Shown: positions 25,589-39,430 of the stretch, piece after piece
Position numbering within the stretch: position 1 is the stretch's first letter
Layout of the letters: the number at the start of each line of letters is the position of its first letter
Source: Strongylocentrotus droebachiensis
Taxonomy: Eukaryota > Echinodermata > Echinoidea > Camarodonta > Strongylocentrotidae
Direction: 5' to 3'
NCBI GenBank assembly: GCA_035222895.1
Contig: JAVYIG010000902.1
Coordinates: 1-64,000 of the forward strand
DNA length: 64,000 nucleotides
Made by a program: the position numbers and the translations under genes
The notes under the pieces: generated by a model
What the model saw: only the letters and a program-made list of their open reading frames with translations
Database searches by the model: none
Told to the model about the DNA's origin: nothing

Positions 25589-28474
25589 CTTAAAACAGAA
25601 GAACTTCAAGGGCATGATTTATTCTATAATACACCCCTCTGCCATAGAGTGTAAATACCCCCTTTTTTTAAAGCAAATATAAGAATCTAGATTGAGAGAT
25701 GCTTTTTTTTCTCCCCCATGTTTCCGGTACATGTCAACAAGTTGGTAGCTGAATACACACATGCTTCAGACACTGTAAGTGGTGTGAATACTTAATACCA
25801 ATGCAGAACTAGGTCTGATCCACTCTGAGAAATAAAGGGTGAATTGCAAGAAATGCTTTTCTTCACTTTGATGGTGCCGCAAAATATCACAGGAACAAGA
25901 AACCAATGGAGCCACTTAAACCTCTTTATTCTTTTTAAGAGTTTAAGAATGATATTGACATTACAGACCATTTAATGAAAACTAGTTCCTAGTCCCTTTG
26001 AACTAGTCTCAAGTAGTTTTCTTTTCTCATAGTACATTAGACAGACAAAATTCAAAGCTCAGTCATCTTGACTTATTCTCTAAGCTGCAAAACAAATTTG
26101 GGTATAAATAGCGTGGATCATATTAATTTTCCTTATTGAATTTAATCAAAAAGAGACCTCAAGCTTTTCCAAAGGATATATCATTCAGAAGGCATTGCCA
26201 AAAGCATAACCCTCCAAGAGAAATGTGAAGGTTGATCATAAGTTGGGCTGTTGGATAAGACTAATATGATGAGATTGAGTGGGTCTACAGCTGTGCTTAC
26301 AGCTGGAGGTGAGCTTTAGCCCAACATCCATCCAGTCACGACACCATCCTCCTCAGCTCAAGACCCAGCCACCGGATGTTTTGGCTTTGGTTTCGATGGA
26401 TGGATGATGGACGGATGTTTGGTGGATAGACCAGGAGTCACACAAAACAGCTCTGAGCTCACATCAAAGACATGGAGAAAAACAAAACATCCACCCCACA
26501 GCTTAGGAAAAATGACGCTTAATGATGATGGTGATGTTGGAGCTCCAATCTGAGATTTTAACCATGAAATTTTGGACGAGGAGACCAATTAACACACTGG
26601 ACTATTGCCATGACCCTTGCAATAAAATCAGTAGTTTTTCATAAGTTTTTACTATTTTAAATGTTTCCAGCAAGAAAATGCAATTCTGATTTGCTCAGAG
26701 GTGCAATGTAAAAACAAAGTTGTATAATTTCAAAGAGACACTTGGTGTAACCATTAAACTGCAAGTTCAACTACTGGCTGTTGCTGGCTTTCGATGATTA
26801 CACAATGGAATACCAATTATCATTCTAATCTCCAATGAAACAGTTATTCCATGGTATTATTTTGCAATCTTTGCTGATCACATATATAAGCTATGAACTC
26901 CAATCTCTTTGATTTGAGGGTGTCGTGCTGTAGTGTGTGGTCTGCTGGAGGCTAGCCCGGCTAATATGGTGCTTTAATCTTGCATCAAAATGCAAATCCA
27001 TTTCTGCAAGCGACACATGAATAAAATATGAAGCACGTTTCAAAGCCGTGTGAAAGGAGGGCAGCGATTTTAAGCTTGTTAGAGCTACCGCACTGGCTGC
27101 TATATAGGTCAGTTTGGGTATTTAGTTCCTGGATTTGAAAAATAATTGGTTTATAAAACATTAATGACCTACAATTCTAGTTATTTTCTTCAATGATTAT
27201 GCAGTATAATTCACTTTTGAATCAGACTGTTGTTGCTAGTGGTAGGTAGTAACTATCTCCTCTAAAGACTGTCCAAAGGTAACTTATGCCTGAAGATATA
27301 ATCAAGAACGTTGAAGAAAGAAGAAAGCATCCCTTTTCTATGTGAATAAAAAATAAAAGCATTATAATCTGTGATTGTTCACAATCTTTCCATAATTCAA
27401 CCATGAGAGATTTTTTCTTTAAAAATAGTGAACACATTAAGTTGTGCATATTTATTTTCCCTACTTTTTTAAGCCTATACAAATATTTATTCCAAAAAGA
27501 AGCGTAAATTGTTTTATCTTTGGAAAAAGTAGTTTCATTTTTTTTGTGTGTGGTGCAAATTATTGGACCAAGTTTGTGAACGTGCAAGCTTTCATATTTT
27601 GAACCAAGAAGACCTTCCCACACCCCTGGCTATCCTAATGCTCTCTCACAATCTGTGACCTTCTAGAGTAAACTAACCATCTACCTATCCACCTCCACCT
27701 CCCGAAAAGGTCAAGATATATCCCACTTCTCCACTTCTCAGCAGCCCCCCCCCCCCACCCACTCCCCACACACACTCTAGTTTACTTGAAATTATGGTTT
27801 CAAGTACAGAGAATGTTTCTGTACACTCATACCCCCCCCCCCCCACCTTAAAAAAACAAGAGAGAAAAAAATGGTTGAAATAGGGCTCATGCATACAGGC
27901 CCCACATGGCAACAAATGTCTGTTTGCCCATTATTAGTGAACACATTCAATTTGTTGAGCTCATATAAAAACAATGTTAAGCATTAGAGTAAAATTATAT
28001 AAATAGATTTTGTTTATGGTGCTTTCATGTACCAAATTGAAAAGGTTTACTCACCCAAGAGGATTTTCTCTTCTGTACGGTGATCTACAGAAAAACAAAT
28101 CAATATTTCAGAGAAGTTTACATCGTTCCACTTTGGCCCATCGGCAGCAATGAGACAAATGAAAAGTGCTGTGCAATTTGATTCAATTACACATTAAGCT
28201 TGGACATTTATTTAAAGGTATATGTATTGTATACTCTGTTGTGAGATAGTACTGTAAACTGTGAATACCAAAAATTAGGACATCAATCTAATATTTTGAA
28301 TACATGAACTAATATTTCTTATTTCAAATGTGAGCATAAATGCACTGAAACCTTCATAAAACCCACTACTAAAATATCTGGAAACATGAAAATTCCCTTT
28401 AAAACACCCTTCAGCCAAATTTGATTTGTTGACCGAGATGCGACTGTGATGAAAGAGAAATGAGAAAGGTAGCT

Positions 28475-28488
28475 GTTACCATGGTGAC
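28475..28488 (-). promoter_or_regulatory. RFX X-box consensus match
   Basis: On the minus strand GTCACCATGGTAAC fits GTNRCC-N2-RGYAAC fully. No gene start is seen nearby. Confidence 0.25.
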
Positions 28489-28705
28489 TGACCCAAGTTC
28501 AAGTTCAACTGGCTATTGAGTGACAGCAGTCTGACGCAGATTGGTTTCTGATGTTTGTCTAAGAAATACCCACAGAATGACAGAACAAAAACTGATTCTA
28601 ACGGCCTGTCTAAAAGTTTCAGTTTCACTTGAGTTGTGTTTTTTGGGAGGGATTAAAGCCTAGAGAAAAATATGTGTATAGTAACAATAAAACAGATCTC
28701 AGACT

Positions 28706-28775
28706 CTCTCTCCATCCTTCTATCTCTAATTCTCTCTCTCTCTCTCTCTCCATCCTTCTATCTCTGTCTCTCCCC
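28706..28775 (+). repeat. CT-rich microsatellite
   Basis: TCCATCCTTCTATCTCT occurs twice around a (CT)n core. Confidence 0.9.
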
Positions 28776-30568
28776 TGCAAACTAAACTCACTCTGTATTT
28801 CTCTACTTGTCTCAGAAGCTCTCCCTCAGCTTTTTCATTCCTGCCTATCCCTTGCATTTTTCCTTCTTCCTTACTATGTTCTTTACCATAATATTTCTCT
28901 CCTTTTATCTTTATTTGATTTCACTATTTCGATAAAATGTTCCCATGCAGATTTTGTCTTTAACCATAATGTGAGCAAGGCAGGAGTACCCTTGACTTTC
29001 AGACTCAGCATGGGATCATGAAACTGTTTATTTTCATTTCCTAATGGGCCAATTTAGACCAATTTCCAACCCAAAACAATCTAACTTTTACCCATTCTTA
29101 AGATCAGTTCAAATCACATCTGTTGTACACACCTTTCAAAACAGCAGGCTAAAGCAACCACACATGGTGAAATTCATGAAATTGGGAAGAGTTGGAAAAA
29201 ACCCACACCTTGTACATCAAGTTCTATTCATCTGTTTGTCTGATTATGGAAATAAAAACAGCTGGAATTATATTCCTTAAATATAAAGATGAATATACAT
29301 GTAACTTCATATATAATTTGATCACATTTTATTTGATTCGAAATAAATGTGAATGCATATCATGCAATACATACAGATGAATTAGCAAAGAGGCAATATA
29401 CATTCATACATGTAGTCTGGAAGAGACAGAGATATAGAGGCTTCAAGTTACAATATAAACATGGAATTCCTTGAGGGTATGAAGCACTTCATTACATCAT
29501 GGATTCTTCTTCAGCAAACATCCTGCTAAAGTACAAGCTAGGAGGTCAAACTCATATCATTCCCTTCAGAGTCGGTCTCAACATCTTGAAATTCAAGCCA
29601 GTCTAACAAAAACTGTTTGAGAAAGACTCTCCTCATATTACACCCCTAATTTACTTCCATACTAGCTCCATGCTCAGCAACATAATCTGACTCCCTGGCT
29701 CCCTTGACCTCTCGTTCTATCCAGGGGCAGATTCAGGATTTTGCAAAAGGTAGGGGTGGTGCACATTTGAAGGAGAAAAACATTTTCAACAAGGACAAAT
29801 ATTATCCCATGTTTTGTATGTTAATTTTCTTTAAAAATCTTTAACAATCAAGCAAAATTTACAAAGAGGGAGGGGGATATTTTGCCTGGTGCCTTATAAG
29901 TCTAAATTTTGTTATGTATATGATTGAGTTTCCAAAGGGAGGGCACAGGCCAGATATGCCGATCTTAATCTGTCCGTGCTTTGGTCATCACCATTTCCCC
30001 TTTATCTGAGAGCGTTCATCATTTTTATGACAATTGTTTGCAATTTAAGCATGAGATATACCCAATGCTCAAGACTTCCAATAAAAAGCCCCTTTCATGT
30101 TTCTGTGAATGTTGTCAAACACTTTTCAAAATAAGATCATTCACATTACAGCTAACCAGGCTCACATAAAAAAACACACCCTCAAACCCAAAACTAACAA
30201 GCTTGGTGACTGTGAGAAAGAAACTGCACATCGACCGTCTGCGAGGCAACTGGCAAATTTGGAGGCAATTTATCTCCAAATTGAATATATAAGCATCCTG
30301 ACGTCTGTCGCTGCATTTAGCTCTACTGAGTGCCAGGCTTGACACATGGAAAATTGGATTGGAAGAAGATAAAAGAGAGTCCAAATTTGTTGCTACTCAG
30401 CTCCTATAAACTTGGGCAAGTGCTGAAACATACAAAATTGAAGAGAGAAAATGAAAGAGGGAAATGTCCTTTTTATCCAATAATGATCCTCTATTGGCAT
30501 TTTCTTCTTCATTCAATGGAGTGTGTGCTGTATTCCCAAAGGCAGTGTTGTATTCAATAACACAACCT

Positions 30569-30942
30569 GGAAGGTAGTATCACTTTCAAATGTTACTTAG
30601 AAGTGATTTATTGAAGAAAGAAGTCTACAAGATCCAAAAGGTTGGAAGGTAGTATCACTTTCAAATGTTACTTGGAAGTAATTCATTGAAGAAAGAAGTC
30701 TACAAGAGCCAATATGAGGAAGGTAGTAATGCTTTCAAATGTTACTTAGAAGTGATTTATTGAAGAAAGAAGTCTACAAGATCCAAAAGGTTGGAAGGTA
30801 GTATCACTTTCAAATGTTACTTGGAAGTAATTCGTTGAAGAAAGAAGTCTACAAGAACCAAAACGATGGAAGGTAGCATTACTTTCAAATGTTACTTGGA
30901 AGTAATTCATTGAAGAAAGAAGTCTACAAGAGCCAAAAGGCT
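30569..30942 (+). repeat. 75-bp tandem repeat, five units
   Basis: Units start at 30569, 30644, 30718, 30793 and 30868 (75, 74, 75, 75, 75 bases), each with GGAAGGTAG, CTTTCAAATGTTACTT and GAAGAAAGAAGTCTACAAGA. Units 1 and 3 share AGAAGTGATTTATTG; units 2, 4 and 5 share GGAAGTAATTC. It is not CRISPR: there are no spacers and the organism is an animal. Confidence 0.95.
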
Positions 30943-32774
30943 GTTAATTATATGCAAAAAGTATATGATTTAATGCCATACTCGCTCTCATCAGATCAAT
31001 TATATCTTCAGCACACTAAGCATCTGGACAATAATTTATGAACATATTTGAGGGAGCTGCTGCATTATCTAGTGATATGAAAACACTTTCTTTTCCCTGA
31101 TGTTTTTAAAATCAAACAGCCTAGTATTTTGCTATCTCTCCGGCTTTATGATGAAACTATCAAATTTCCATTTTTAATAGCATAGTTATTAAAATATAAT
31201 TGAATATCAAATACTATTTTCATATCTTCTCAAGATGTAACAAAGCGCTAGCTTGTTACCCTGGTAACAATGACCCATCGACTTAGAACTATATATATAT
31301 CAATGTCTACTTTAGATGAATATAATTATCACTATCAAGATTTTACAATTAATTCTAAAATAAATTTGAAATATCATAGTGTAAACAATCAAGCTGCATA
31401 CAATACATTTCTTGAGCTTGAGTCTAATTCATGACTCCCTCTGTGATGGAATAACTCTCATTCGTAACTTTCGATACCCAAACACCTTATATAGATTCTA
31501 TATTGACACATCATGATCAGAATTAAATTCATTCCGACTCGCAAACCTCATTGGATTGATATCTTAAGGAAATCCAATTTAAAAAATCACTATTCATTCC
31601 CTAGAGAAGCTAGAGCTCATTATTGGTACTTGCACTTTTCCTCTCATACTCCTCACACGAACCTGTCAACCCTCTCATCTCTTCTGTCATCCTGCCAATT
31701 CATATAACAAATTTCAAGTGCTGAATGCTACATTTACTTCTTTGGAAAGATTCAACAAATTGAACTTATTTACCATTTACAGCCACAGCTGATTTTTGCA
31801 GTGTTGCGTTTCTTGTAGCCTGTACAAATAAATTCAATTAATTTATGTGATAGTGGACCTCTCATTCAAACCTATAAACAAGAAAGTGCATGGAACCTCA
31901 GGTTCATGTCAGGTGCACTATAGAGCTGATTTTTTTTTGCTGAATGGTAAACCATTAGTATTAATGCTTATAAACAAGTTTTAATCCCATCTTTTCGATG
32001 TTTCTCTGTATTACAATTTTTTCTTCTTTAGAGCTGTCATCTCTAACTTATCACTCCTTCTCTTACTTCCCTCCTACATTATGCATCTTAACTATTCCAA
32101 GAGATGAGAATTCTATTTCTAAATTTTTCAATTAACAAATGGATTCTCCATTTATGGTCCATGTCCTGCCAAGGCTTATATTTGTTAACAAGAGTTCTCT
32201 CAAACTGTTAAACTTTTTTCTTCTTTAAAATCAATTTTTGAAAGCAAGCACTTGATTCATATTCTCCTAATCAAACCCTGGCTACCTGTGTAGTCACGCA
32301 CATCTTAAATCACTGAATGTGATCTGAATTTCACCTTATGATTTGTCATTCATGTCACATCTTTAGATAAGAGTTAATAATCACATCACAGTCATCTAGT
32401 TTGCAGATCCAAACCCATTTACTGCACCCATGGCCATTCCGGGGACTTGAAATGACTCATTTCAGGCAAGTACATGATAAAACCACTGTAGTGTTTCTGC
32501 ACATATTTTTATGAAGATTTTAGGCGTACATTGTTGCAGATTATGACTTCATGCCTCCTTTAAGTAACACCTCTAAGTAATTTGATATCTCTGGAATGAT
32601 TCTCAATCTTGAAGATTCTGAATGGGATAACGAACTTGGGATAATGAAGGATCTTTATGCCACATCAGAAGCAAGATGCATCCCATTTCAACTGGTGATG
32701 AATTTGGAGAACTCATGAAATTGTACAGAGATTGTTGCGGTGTAACAAGAACTCAGCTTTGCCTTTATAATATC
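30943..32774. other. Gene-poor sequence; no supported gene
   Basis: AT-rich sequence with an X-box-like palindrome (31255-31268) and a short AT repeat (31292-31304). No exon or RNA gene supported. Confidence 0.55.
31255..31268 (+). promoter_or_regulatory. Palindromic RFX X-box consensus match
   Basis: GTTACCCTGGTAAC has full symmetric half-sites with a 2-base spacer, the best of the three in the window. There is no adjacent gene start. Confidence 0.3.
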
Positions 32775-33071
32775 GGGGGGGGGGGGGGGTGTTTCACTAA
32801 GATCCTAAGTCAAACTTAACTCTAAGTTGGACTTTATAAACATTATGGAGAGCCATTTGTAGCTTTAAAATGAAATATGAGCCGTCGGATAAGTTCCACA
32901 TCAAGAACATGAAATCTCCTTAATAATAGAATATATGAATGATTTGAATCAACATTGTATGCCTTTTAAAATAACTTTTACAATTTTTTTTCTAAGATGC
33001 TAACGGCTTTCCATAATTTTTAAGTCCAACTTAGAGATAAGTTCAACTTCAGATCTCTGTGAAACACCCCC
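32775..33071. mobile_element. MITE with ~75-bp inverted ends and a G15 terminal run
   Basis: The left end reads (G)n-TGTTTCACTAAGATCC then TCTAAGTTGGACTTTAT; the reversed right end reads GGGGGTGTTTCACAGAGATC then TCTAAGTTGGACTTAAA. Similarity continues to ATTATGGA(G/A)AGCC. There is no coding frame. Confidence 0.8.
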
Positions 33072-35896
33072 AGGTACCTGTAGAACAAGACTATTTTCTC
33101 TCTGTGAATGACTCACTTCATCTTATATGCACATAATGGATGAAGTGTGAATCAGCCGATACCTGGTTATTTACATTCATGGATCTATAGAGTGGTAATG
33201 CAGAGAATCCTTGATTAAGAGAATGCCCTGCGGTGAATCTGGAACTCTTACCTCTCTCTGGTTCACTAAAATTTATCTTGAACTCCAAGATAGAATCACA
33301 AAGCCACAATTATAGAGAACAAATAAAAAATGCAACAGGCTGAAAGAAAATCTTTGAGAAAGAATGAAACAGCCAGTGATCTTCATTTGCCATTTACTTT
33401 CTTTCCAAATATTAATTCATTATAAATCAGGATAAGAACTGTAGAATTGATAACATTGCAAAATATCACTCCAATAAGTATAAACATATGATTTGTTTCA
33501 CTATTTGAACGTTTTATCTCATTTGCAGAAAGGTTACTAAAAGGGCTTTTTGGATGAAGGTGATGAGTAGTCATTGAAATATATTTCTCGTGAAATACCA
33601 CAAAAAAATGTTCTTTCTTAAAACAAATCACAGGGAAATAAGTAGCAATTTCATACACTTGACCTGTTTGTGTTGAATCATGAACTCCCAAGGGAAAACC
33701 GCATTTTAATTACACTGTCTGAACTCAATTACTGAAAGGGCAGTGCTTGAAATTGTACTTTCAGAGACAACCTGTTAGTCTCTCCACTCAATAACTAATT
33801 CCCATCTATCTCATTCCTCTCGCCTGGACTGTTATTAGGGTCTAATCCATCGGGCAGACTGTGGTTTCTAACATTAATACCAATGAAATTGGATTTGAAG
33901 CTTATTTCCCATGTGATCAAAGCAGCTCAGTAGAGACTGCTCCTATCTATGAAGGAATGCATTAATACTTTAAAGTGCATGGTATCACATGGTTGCAGTG
34001 ACACGTGCCGGCATGTCTTCACATTTCTCTCCCCTGAAGACTTTCGGTCTCTTTCTCTCACAATCCAACCCTCTTTTTTCTTTTATTACTGCAGTCATTT
34101 TCACCAGAATCTCTCACTTTTGTACTTGTTAAATATCCTTTCCAATTAATTCAAATTTTGTATTACTTTCTTCATAAATATCTTACTTTTCATATTATTA
34201 TTTTATATATCAACCATTGACATTGTTACAAATAATTCCATGTTCAATAAACATTTTCAATTCTACCTTGTCTTTGAATCACAGATTTATCAATTTTCCT
34301 TACCTTCTTTGAGCCATTTTGCTACCCACCCATCATTAAGTCTTTTTTTTTCCGCTTTCTATCTCTCATCCTCCCTATCTTTTTCTCATTTTATCTGATG
34401 GCAATAAACATATGCACTTATCTTTCATCTCATCTTAATATCCATCTATCGGCAGGGTAGAAGTGGATAATATATTCTTGACAACTTCATCTATCTAAGC
34501 ACATTCGAAAGTACATTAGAAGTTTTAAAGATTGTACAAAATGTATAAGAAGTATGTGAAAATTTGAAGGGGAGCCCCACACAAAGTTAATAATTAAAGT
34601 ATCCAAAAAGATCTTCTTCAAGTTCTTCATGTGTTTTGGAAAGGCTAGTCTCTCTAAATTCGCTGGTCCTCAAGAGAGCTTTCTTGGAAGTGGAATGCTG
34701 CTTACATAATGAACTTATCTCAACCCCCTAGGAGAGTTGAGCAGGGTAACATGAGACACAATGCATCAAGTGATTGCATTAAAGATGATGCTATCTCTCA
34801 CCCACATGGTAGTTATCCCCTCTCTCCAAACTGCTCAGGGGCCCCCACTTGTTTTTCCCATGCAACTACTTTGTTGGGAAAGCACATAAGTTTGCTGTTT
34901 GGTGAGTGCTGCAGCAGAGTGCAGTGGATGGTGGTGTAGAAGTCATTGTTTGAATAATCTACAAGCTTATACGTTAACCCACTGAGTACTCTGTGATTTG
35001 GTATAAAACTCATTTTCTATAGACCTGAGAACGATACATCGTAAGCACCCTTGTCAAATACTTACCGATATCCATTTTCATCTTTATAGAAAAAAGGTGA
35101 AGATGAAGACACAACTTGTACAGAATAAATCCCCATACGTTCACTCTTGCCTCCCCCTCCCCCATTTCGAAAAAGAATGTTGCCTTTCCCCCTGATGTTT
35201 GCTTATGAGTTACACATGCCCTCGGGAGAATGACACCACAGAAGACAGAGACTGATGGACTAAAATGAAAATAATTAATGTAAGTGCAGCTGTGAAGTGG
35301 ATCATCCCCATACTGTCCCATGGGTTTTATCAAAGTCTCTTTCATGTCTTTACATTTCATTTCATCACCAAACCATTTCATGATTATCACATAAAGCTTC
35401 TCCCAGATGGAAGAGTATTGACCTGTTCTACATCATCAACATATTACATTGTCTATACTTTTATCACTTGAAGTTGACAGATTCTAATGATTTTACACTA
35501 GCATTGTATTAAATCCTGTACTGCACTCCAAATCTTATCAGCTGAAAAAAGTCACTATATACTGAGAGGCAGTACAAACCCTCATTTTAAAGTGCGTTTA
35601 CAAACTCAAGCACTAATCTAATAAATGAAAGGAAATGTTTGGTATTATTCAATTCAATTGTAAGCAATGTCTAATCACAAGCCAGAAAGTATTTACGCAA
35701 ATGATACTTTGGTAATAATTTTGTTGTCTTTTCCCTACAGAATTGAGAAGAACCAGTACTCTTGGGAGGCCCCAATGGTAATTCAAATGTGGCATGAAGC
35801 AAAAATCAAACATGCAAGACAGGACAAAAATGAAGCAATACAATGAAAAAACAAACAAAAATAGAAACAAAAGTAACAAAGCAAAAAAATATTTCT
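33072..35896. other. Gene-poor sequence; no supported gene
   Basis: Chance frames only, including a 126-codon minus-strand frame (35010-35390) without family resemblance. TTAACCCACTGAGT near 34975 recalls the pair near 19.3 kb. Confidence 0.5.
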
Positions 35897-36048
35897 GGGA
35901 CAAATTTCACCAAGGCCTTTATTAAAAACTAATGACAAAAATCAGTGACAAATCTGCTGATAACCAATCAGAAGCAAGGATTTCACTAGCTTATAACAAA
36001 AACTGTCATTTGTCACTGATGACAAGTTTTGTGAAATGGGGGCCCTGA
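35897..36048. mobile_element. Small MITE, family shared with 61578-61702
   Basis: AATCAGTGACAAAT on the left faces ATTTGTCACTGATGACAAG on the right, and GGTG/CCATTTCAC-type ends are present. GACAAATCTGCTGATAACCA recurs in the 61.6-kb copy in the opposite orientation. Confidence 0.6.
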
Positions 36049-39000
36049 TATCAGGAGTAGATGTGAAAGCACTCTGACCACAGACAAACAATTTCATGTG
36101 TTTGTGGAGAAGAAAAAAGAAACATGGAAATAACAGATCAAATCATAATCATGAGTATACAAGAGGAGAAAGGAAATGTAAAGAAATAATAAAGAAAGAG
36201 GTAGAGGAAGAATACAAATGTAATTGCAAAATTATACTAAATTTAGAAAAGGGTAAACATTTCAGGGAATGAGGAGTTGATGCAAAACAGAATCAAAGTT
36301 GGTATTCAGACATAAACAAAAGAACACAGAGAGAGAGACAGAAAGAGAGAGAGAGAAAAGAAAAGTGAGGGAGAGAGAGAGTGTGCAAGATCTGGGCTCT
36401 GAAATAGAAAATGAAATTGACACGAGGCAAAAATAAATGAAACAGCACTTGGTCATCTCCTATTTCACAACAATTTCACCCTCTGGTGATTTTTGTAATC
36501 AGTGCATCTTTCTCCGGTCCTTGCCCCCCCCCCCCCCTTCTGCCATTTCTAACAAAAGGTGTAAAAATTGACATTAGAATAGTCCATCCTCTTCTTCCCC
36601 TTGGGTTCTTGAGGTAATTTATCATACAAATATTAGAAATATAAGGGTGGTATTACCTCAACAACTTGATACCATAACATATTAGTGGTCTGCGAATGCC
36701 AGATGCTCGAATCTAAAACAGCAATTTAGTAGAAGGAACAAGCGATCGCAGATACTACATTTATTCTCAATTCACATGCTCTCGGAACACAAGAGATGGG
36801 TAAAAATGTACGCTCCGAAGGGACATGTTCAATAAACCTGCAATGATCTCCCTACCCTAAGGCATAGAATGCAATCTACCAATTACCGAAATCCATCATG
36901 GCTTTCTTTCCCTCGAGCAGCAATTCAATTGTATGCAAAAACAATGTCTTAGATTGATGCCCTCTTTTTTTGTCTTGCAGTTCCAGAACAAAGCTTCTCA
37001 CTTTTGCTGAGCAAGATGAAATTCAAATTGAAGACTCACTTTCTTTCAAACTATGTCAAAAGCTTCAAGGAAGAAAGAAGCTGAAATGGAAGGTTATGCT
37101 AATTAGTAATGTCTGATGCAAAGATCAACTTGGGTTACATATACGATTGTTCACTCTTTTTCTTAAGAAAATGTAATTAGGCTGCTTTCAATCATATGGG
37201 GAGAAAAAGGGGTAATTTTTTTCACAAACTGTTGCAATTGTGGATGATAAAAGGGATTGTTTAGCACTTACACTCATGCTTCAATACTGTACATTCAGAA
37301 AGGCTGTTCTGAAACATTCCTCCCTTTGTCATCGGTGAATAACTGAATCAAATTCATAGTGTCCTCTCCTTCAATAGATCCATTTATTTTAATAACAAAC
37401 TGAATAGATTCCTCAACACTCTCGACATATTTGAAGAACTGTTTATAGAAAAATAAAAAGGGACATTATTTCTGTTATTAGATTGTATATCTACATGTTA
37501 TCATTGTCAATATATTCTTTTAGGCCCAGTCCGAAGTACATTACATTCTTTGTCAGTTAAAAAAAAAGGTAACAATATTTACTATCATTTTAATAAACCT
37601 TTCATCAATCTATTAATATACTTGGCACTGCATGGGAAACATCTTATGAAAATCACTGACTTGAATTTATCTTTATAAAGTGGGGGCCTCAGGAGGTGTG
37701 TGTGTGTGTGTGTGTGTAGGGGGGGGGGATCTTGCACTATGATATTGCTATCATCTTTTACAAATATGCCATCATCATAACCATGATCAACATATTTCAC
37801 CTTAACCTTACATTAGCTGCCAATCACTGAATGTTGTATAATTGATGGTTTACGAATGCAATACAATATGTGTGAAATCCTAGAGATAAAAACACATGTT
37901 CATTCACATTTCAACTCACAAACTCTCATTTTCCTCACCAAATACCTACTCACCCATGTAAGCTGTCAATCATACTCTGTCATCTACCTCTTAGATCTAT
38001 CTGAAAGTCATATAGTCAGCTGTCCATGTGGACATATTACCAGCAGATGGGACTATAAAGCCTGCTCAGAAGAACATGTCATTTCTAGAGTTACTAATCA
38101 CACTGACGCACCCTCCATTCAGTGAATCTAGGGTTAGTCCAACCCTCACATCATATTTCACACACCTTCTGGGAGAAATGATTCCACCATGGGCACAGCT
38201 TTCTAAGTATGTCATAGAGGGATGCCATTTGGAGAGAATCAAAAGAGATTTGCTCGTCTTCTTAAATTTCTTGCCATAAAGCTCAGCATAATCTTGCCAA
38301 GATGTCTCGCACCAGAGTTAGGATACATTATGAATAGATCTAGGGTGAACCACCTATCCAAAAATAGAGTTTTTTAAAGTAGTAGAAACCTACTTTTTTG
38401 TTGTAATGTTTGAACTGCTCAATCTTTATGCAAACACTTTGTATGTAGCTTTCCTTCTTTCTGTCTTCCTCTATCTCTCTCTCCTCCTCCTCCTCATGCT
38501 CTCTTTATTCACTCTCTCCTTCCCCCTCTCCCTTTCACTCTCTCTCTGTTATTCTTTCTTTCTTACTCACACCCCTGCCACATATTCAGGATTTATTTTG
38601 GCCTGAAATCATTCAACTCAGTGTCAGATCAGTACATACTGGGATCATATATGTAGTATCATTTCATGAAAACTTTCCTTTCACTTTGTCTTTTATTTGA
38701 ATTTTTATTTTTGACAAATCCAATATATTTATCGTATCTAAATCATGAATTTACAAAGGTTATCATAAATCCTTAATATTCTGATCATAAATAGATATTC
38801 TCTTGATCATTAGTAAGCTACAAACATAAAAACAGTAATCTTTCATACATACTCTCTGCAGCACCACACTTTCTCTGCCATTGGATCTATGTGTGTTGCA
38901 TATAAATGTTAAATTGTATAAGTGGCATGATGAAAAACAAAATCATGTTCAATTTTCCCCAATCTCAGTTTTATTATTTCAACATTATCCAAGACAAAGG

Positions 39001-39430
39001 ATCTCCAATATTGCATGCTCTCCGACATCTCAAACCACTTCTGATCTTAGATCTTAATGCATGGAGACACAACTAGATTATAAGCCAAGCGAGCCATTAA
39101 ATGCATTTTCTCTGCAAAATTTTCCAGAGTTAGCGCTGCCTTACTTAAGGTAATGACTAAGCCCATTGAACCACTGTCATCACGAGCGATGCAGGTCAGT
39201 GGAAACTAAATTTCTCCCTCAGGCTTACTTTGATCAAATATGTAAGACAATAGCAAAATATGCCCGAGCATGCCAAGAGAAATTAAAGCAAAAATTGATG
39301 CTTCTTTGCAGGCTCTTCTCAAAATGGAAAAGTAAGGATCGTTGCTATGAACTTAAAAGAAATTATTTTTATTTATAGTTATGATATTCCATATAAATTC
39401 TATATTCATATGTCACCATCATATTATTGT
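36049..39430. other. Gene-poor sequence; no supported gene
   Basis: It contains a C14 run (36524-36537), a GA-rich tract (36328-36385), a (GT)n plus G run (37698-37728) and a CT tract (38459-38555). The frame near 37990-38125 has a CPCGH motif but no recognised family and no splice context. Confidence 0.5.

Larger units (their letters stand above)
25600..30568. other. Gene-poor sequence; no supported gene
   Basis: It includes C runs at 27745-27756 and 27832-27844, a CT tract (28706-28775) and an X-box-like site (28475-28488). The 133-codon minus-strand frame at 27222-27623 has AT-driven composition and no family resemblance; I do not call it a gene. Confidence 0.55.

Noticed and set aside
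25328..25682. Lys-Arg, Glu-Arg and Leu-Ser repeat frames on both strands
   Set aside because: They arise only because the GAAAGA array has no stop codons.
27222..27623. 133-codon minus-strand open frame
   Set aside because: Composition follows local AT content, there are no family motifs or splice sites, and a frame this long is expected by chance in 64 kb.
28629..29021. 130-codon plus-strand frame
   Set aside because: It is carried by the CT-rich tract and continues as unremarkable sequence.
30569..30942. CRISPR-like array
   Set aside because: The 75-base units abut directly without spacers, and the genome is animal.
35010..35390. 126-codon minus-strand frame
   Set aside because: No recognisable motif, no exon structure, no repeat-family match that I know.
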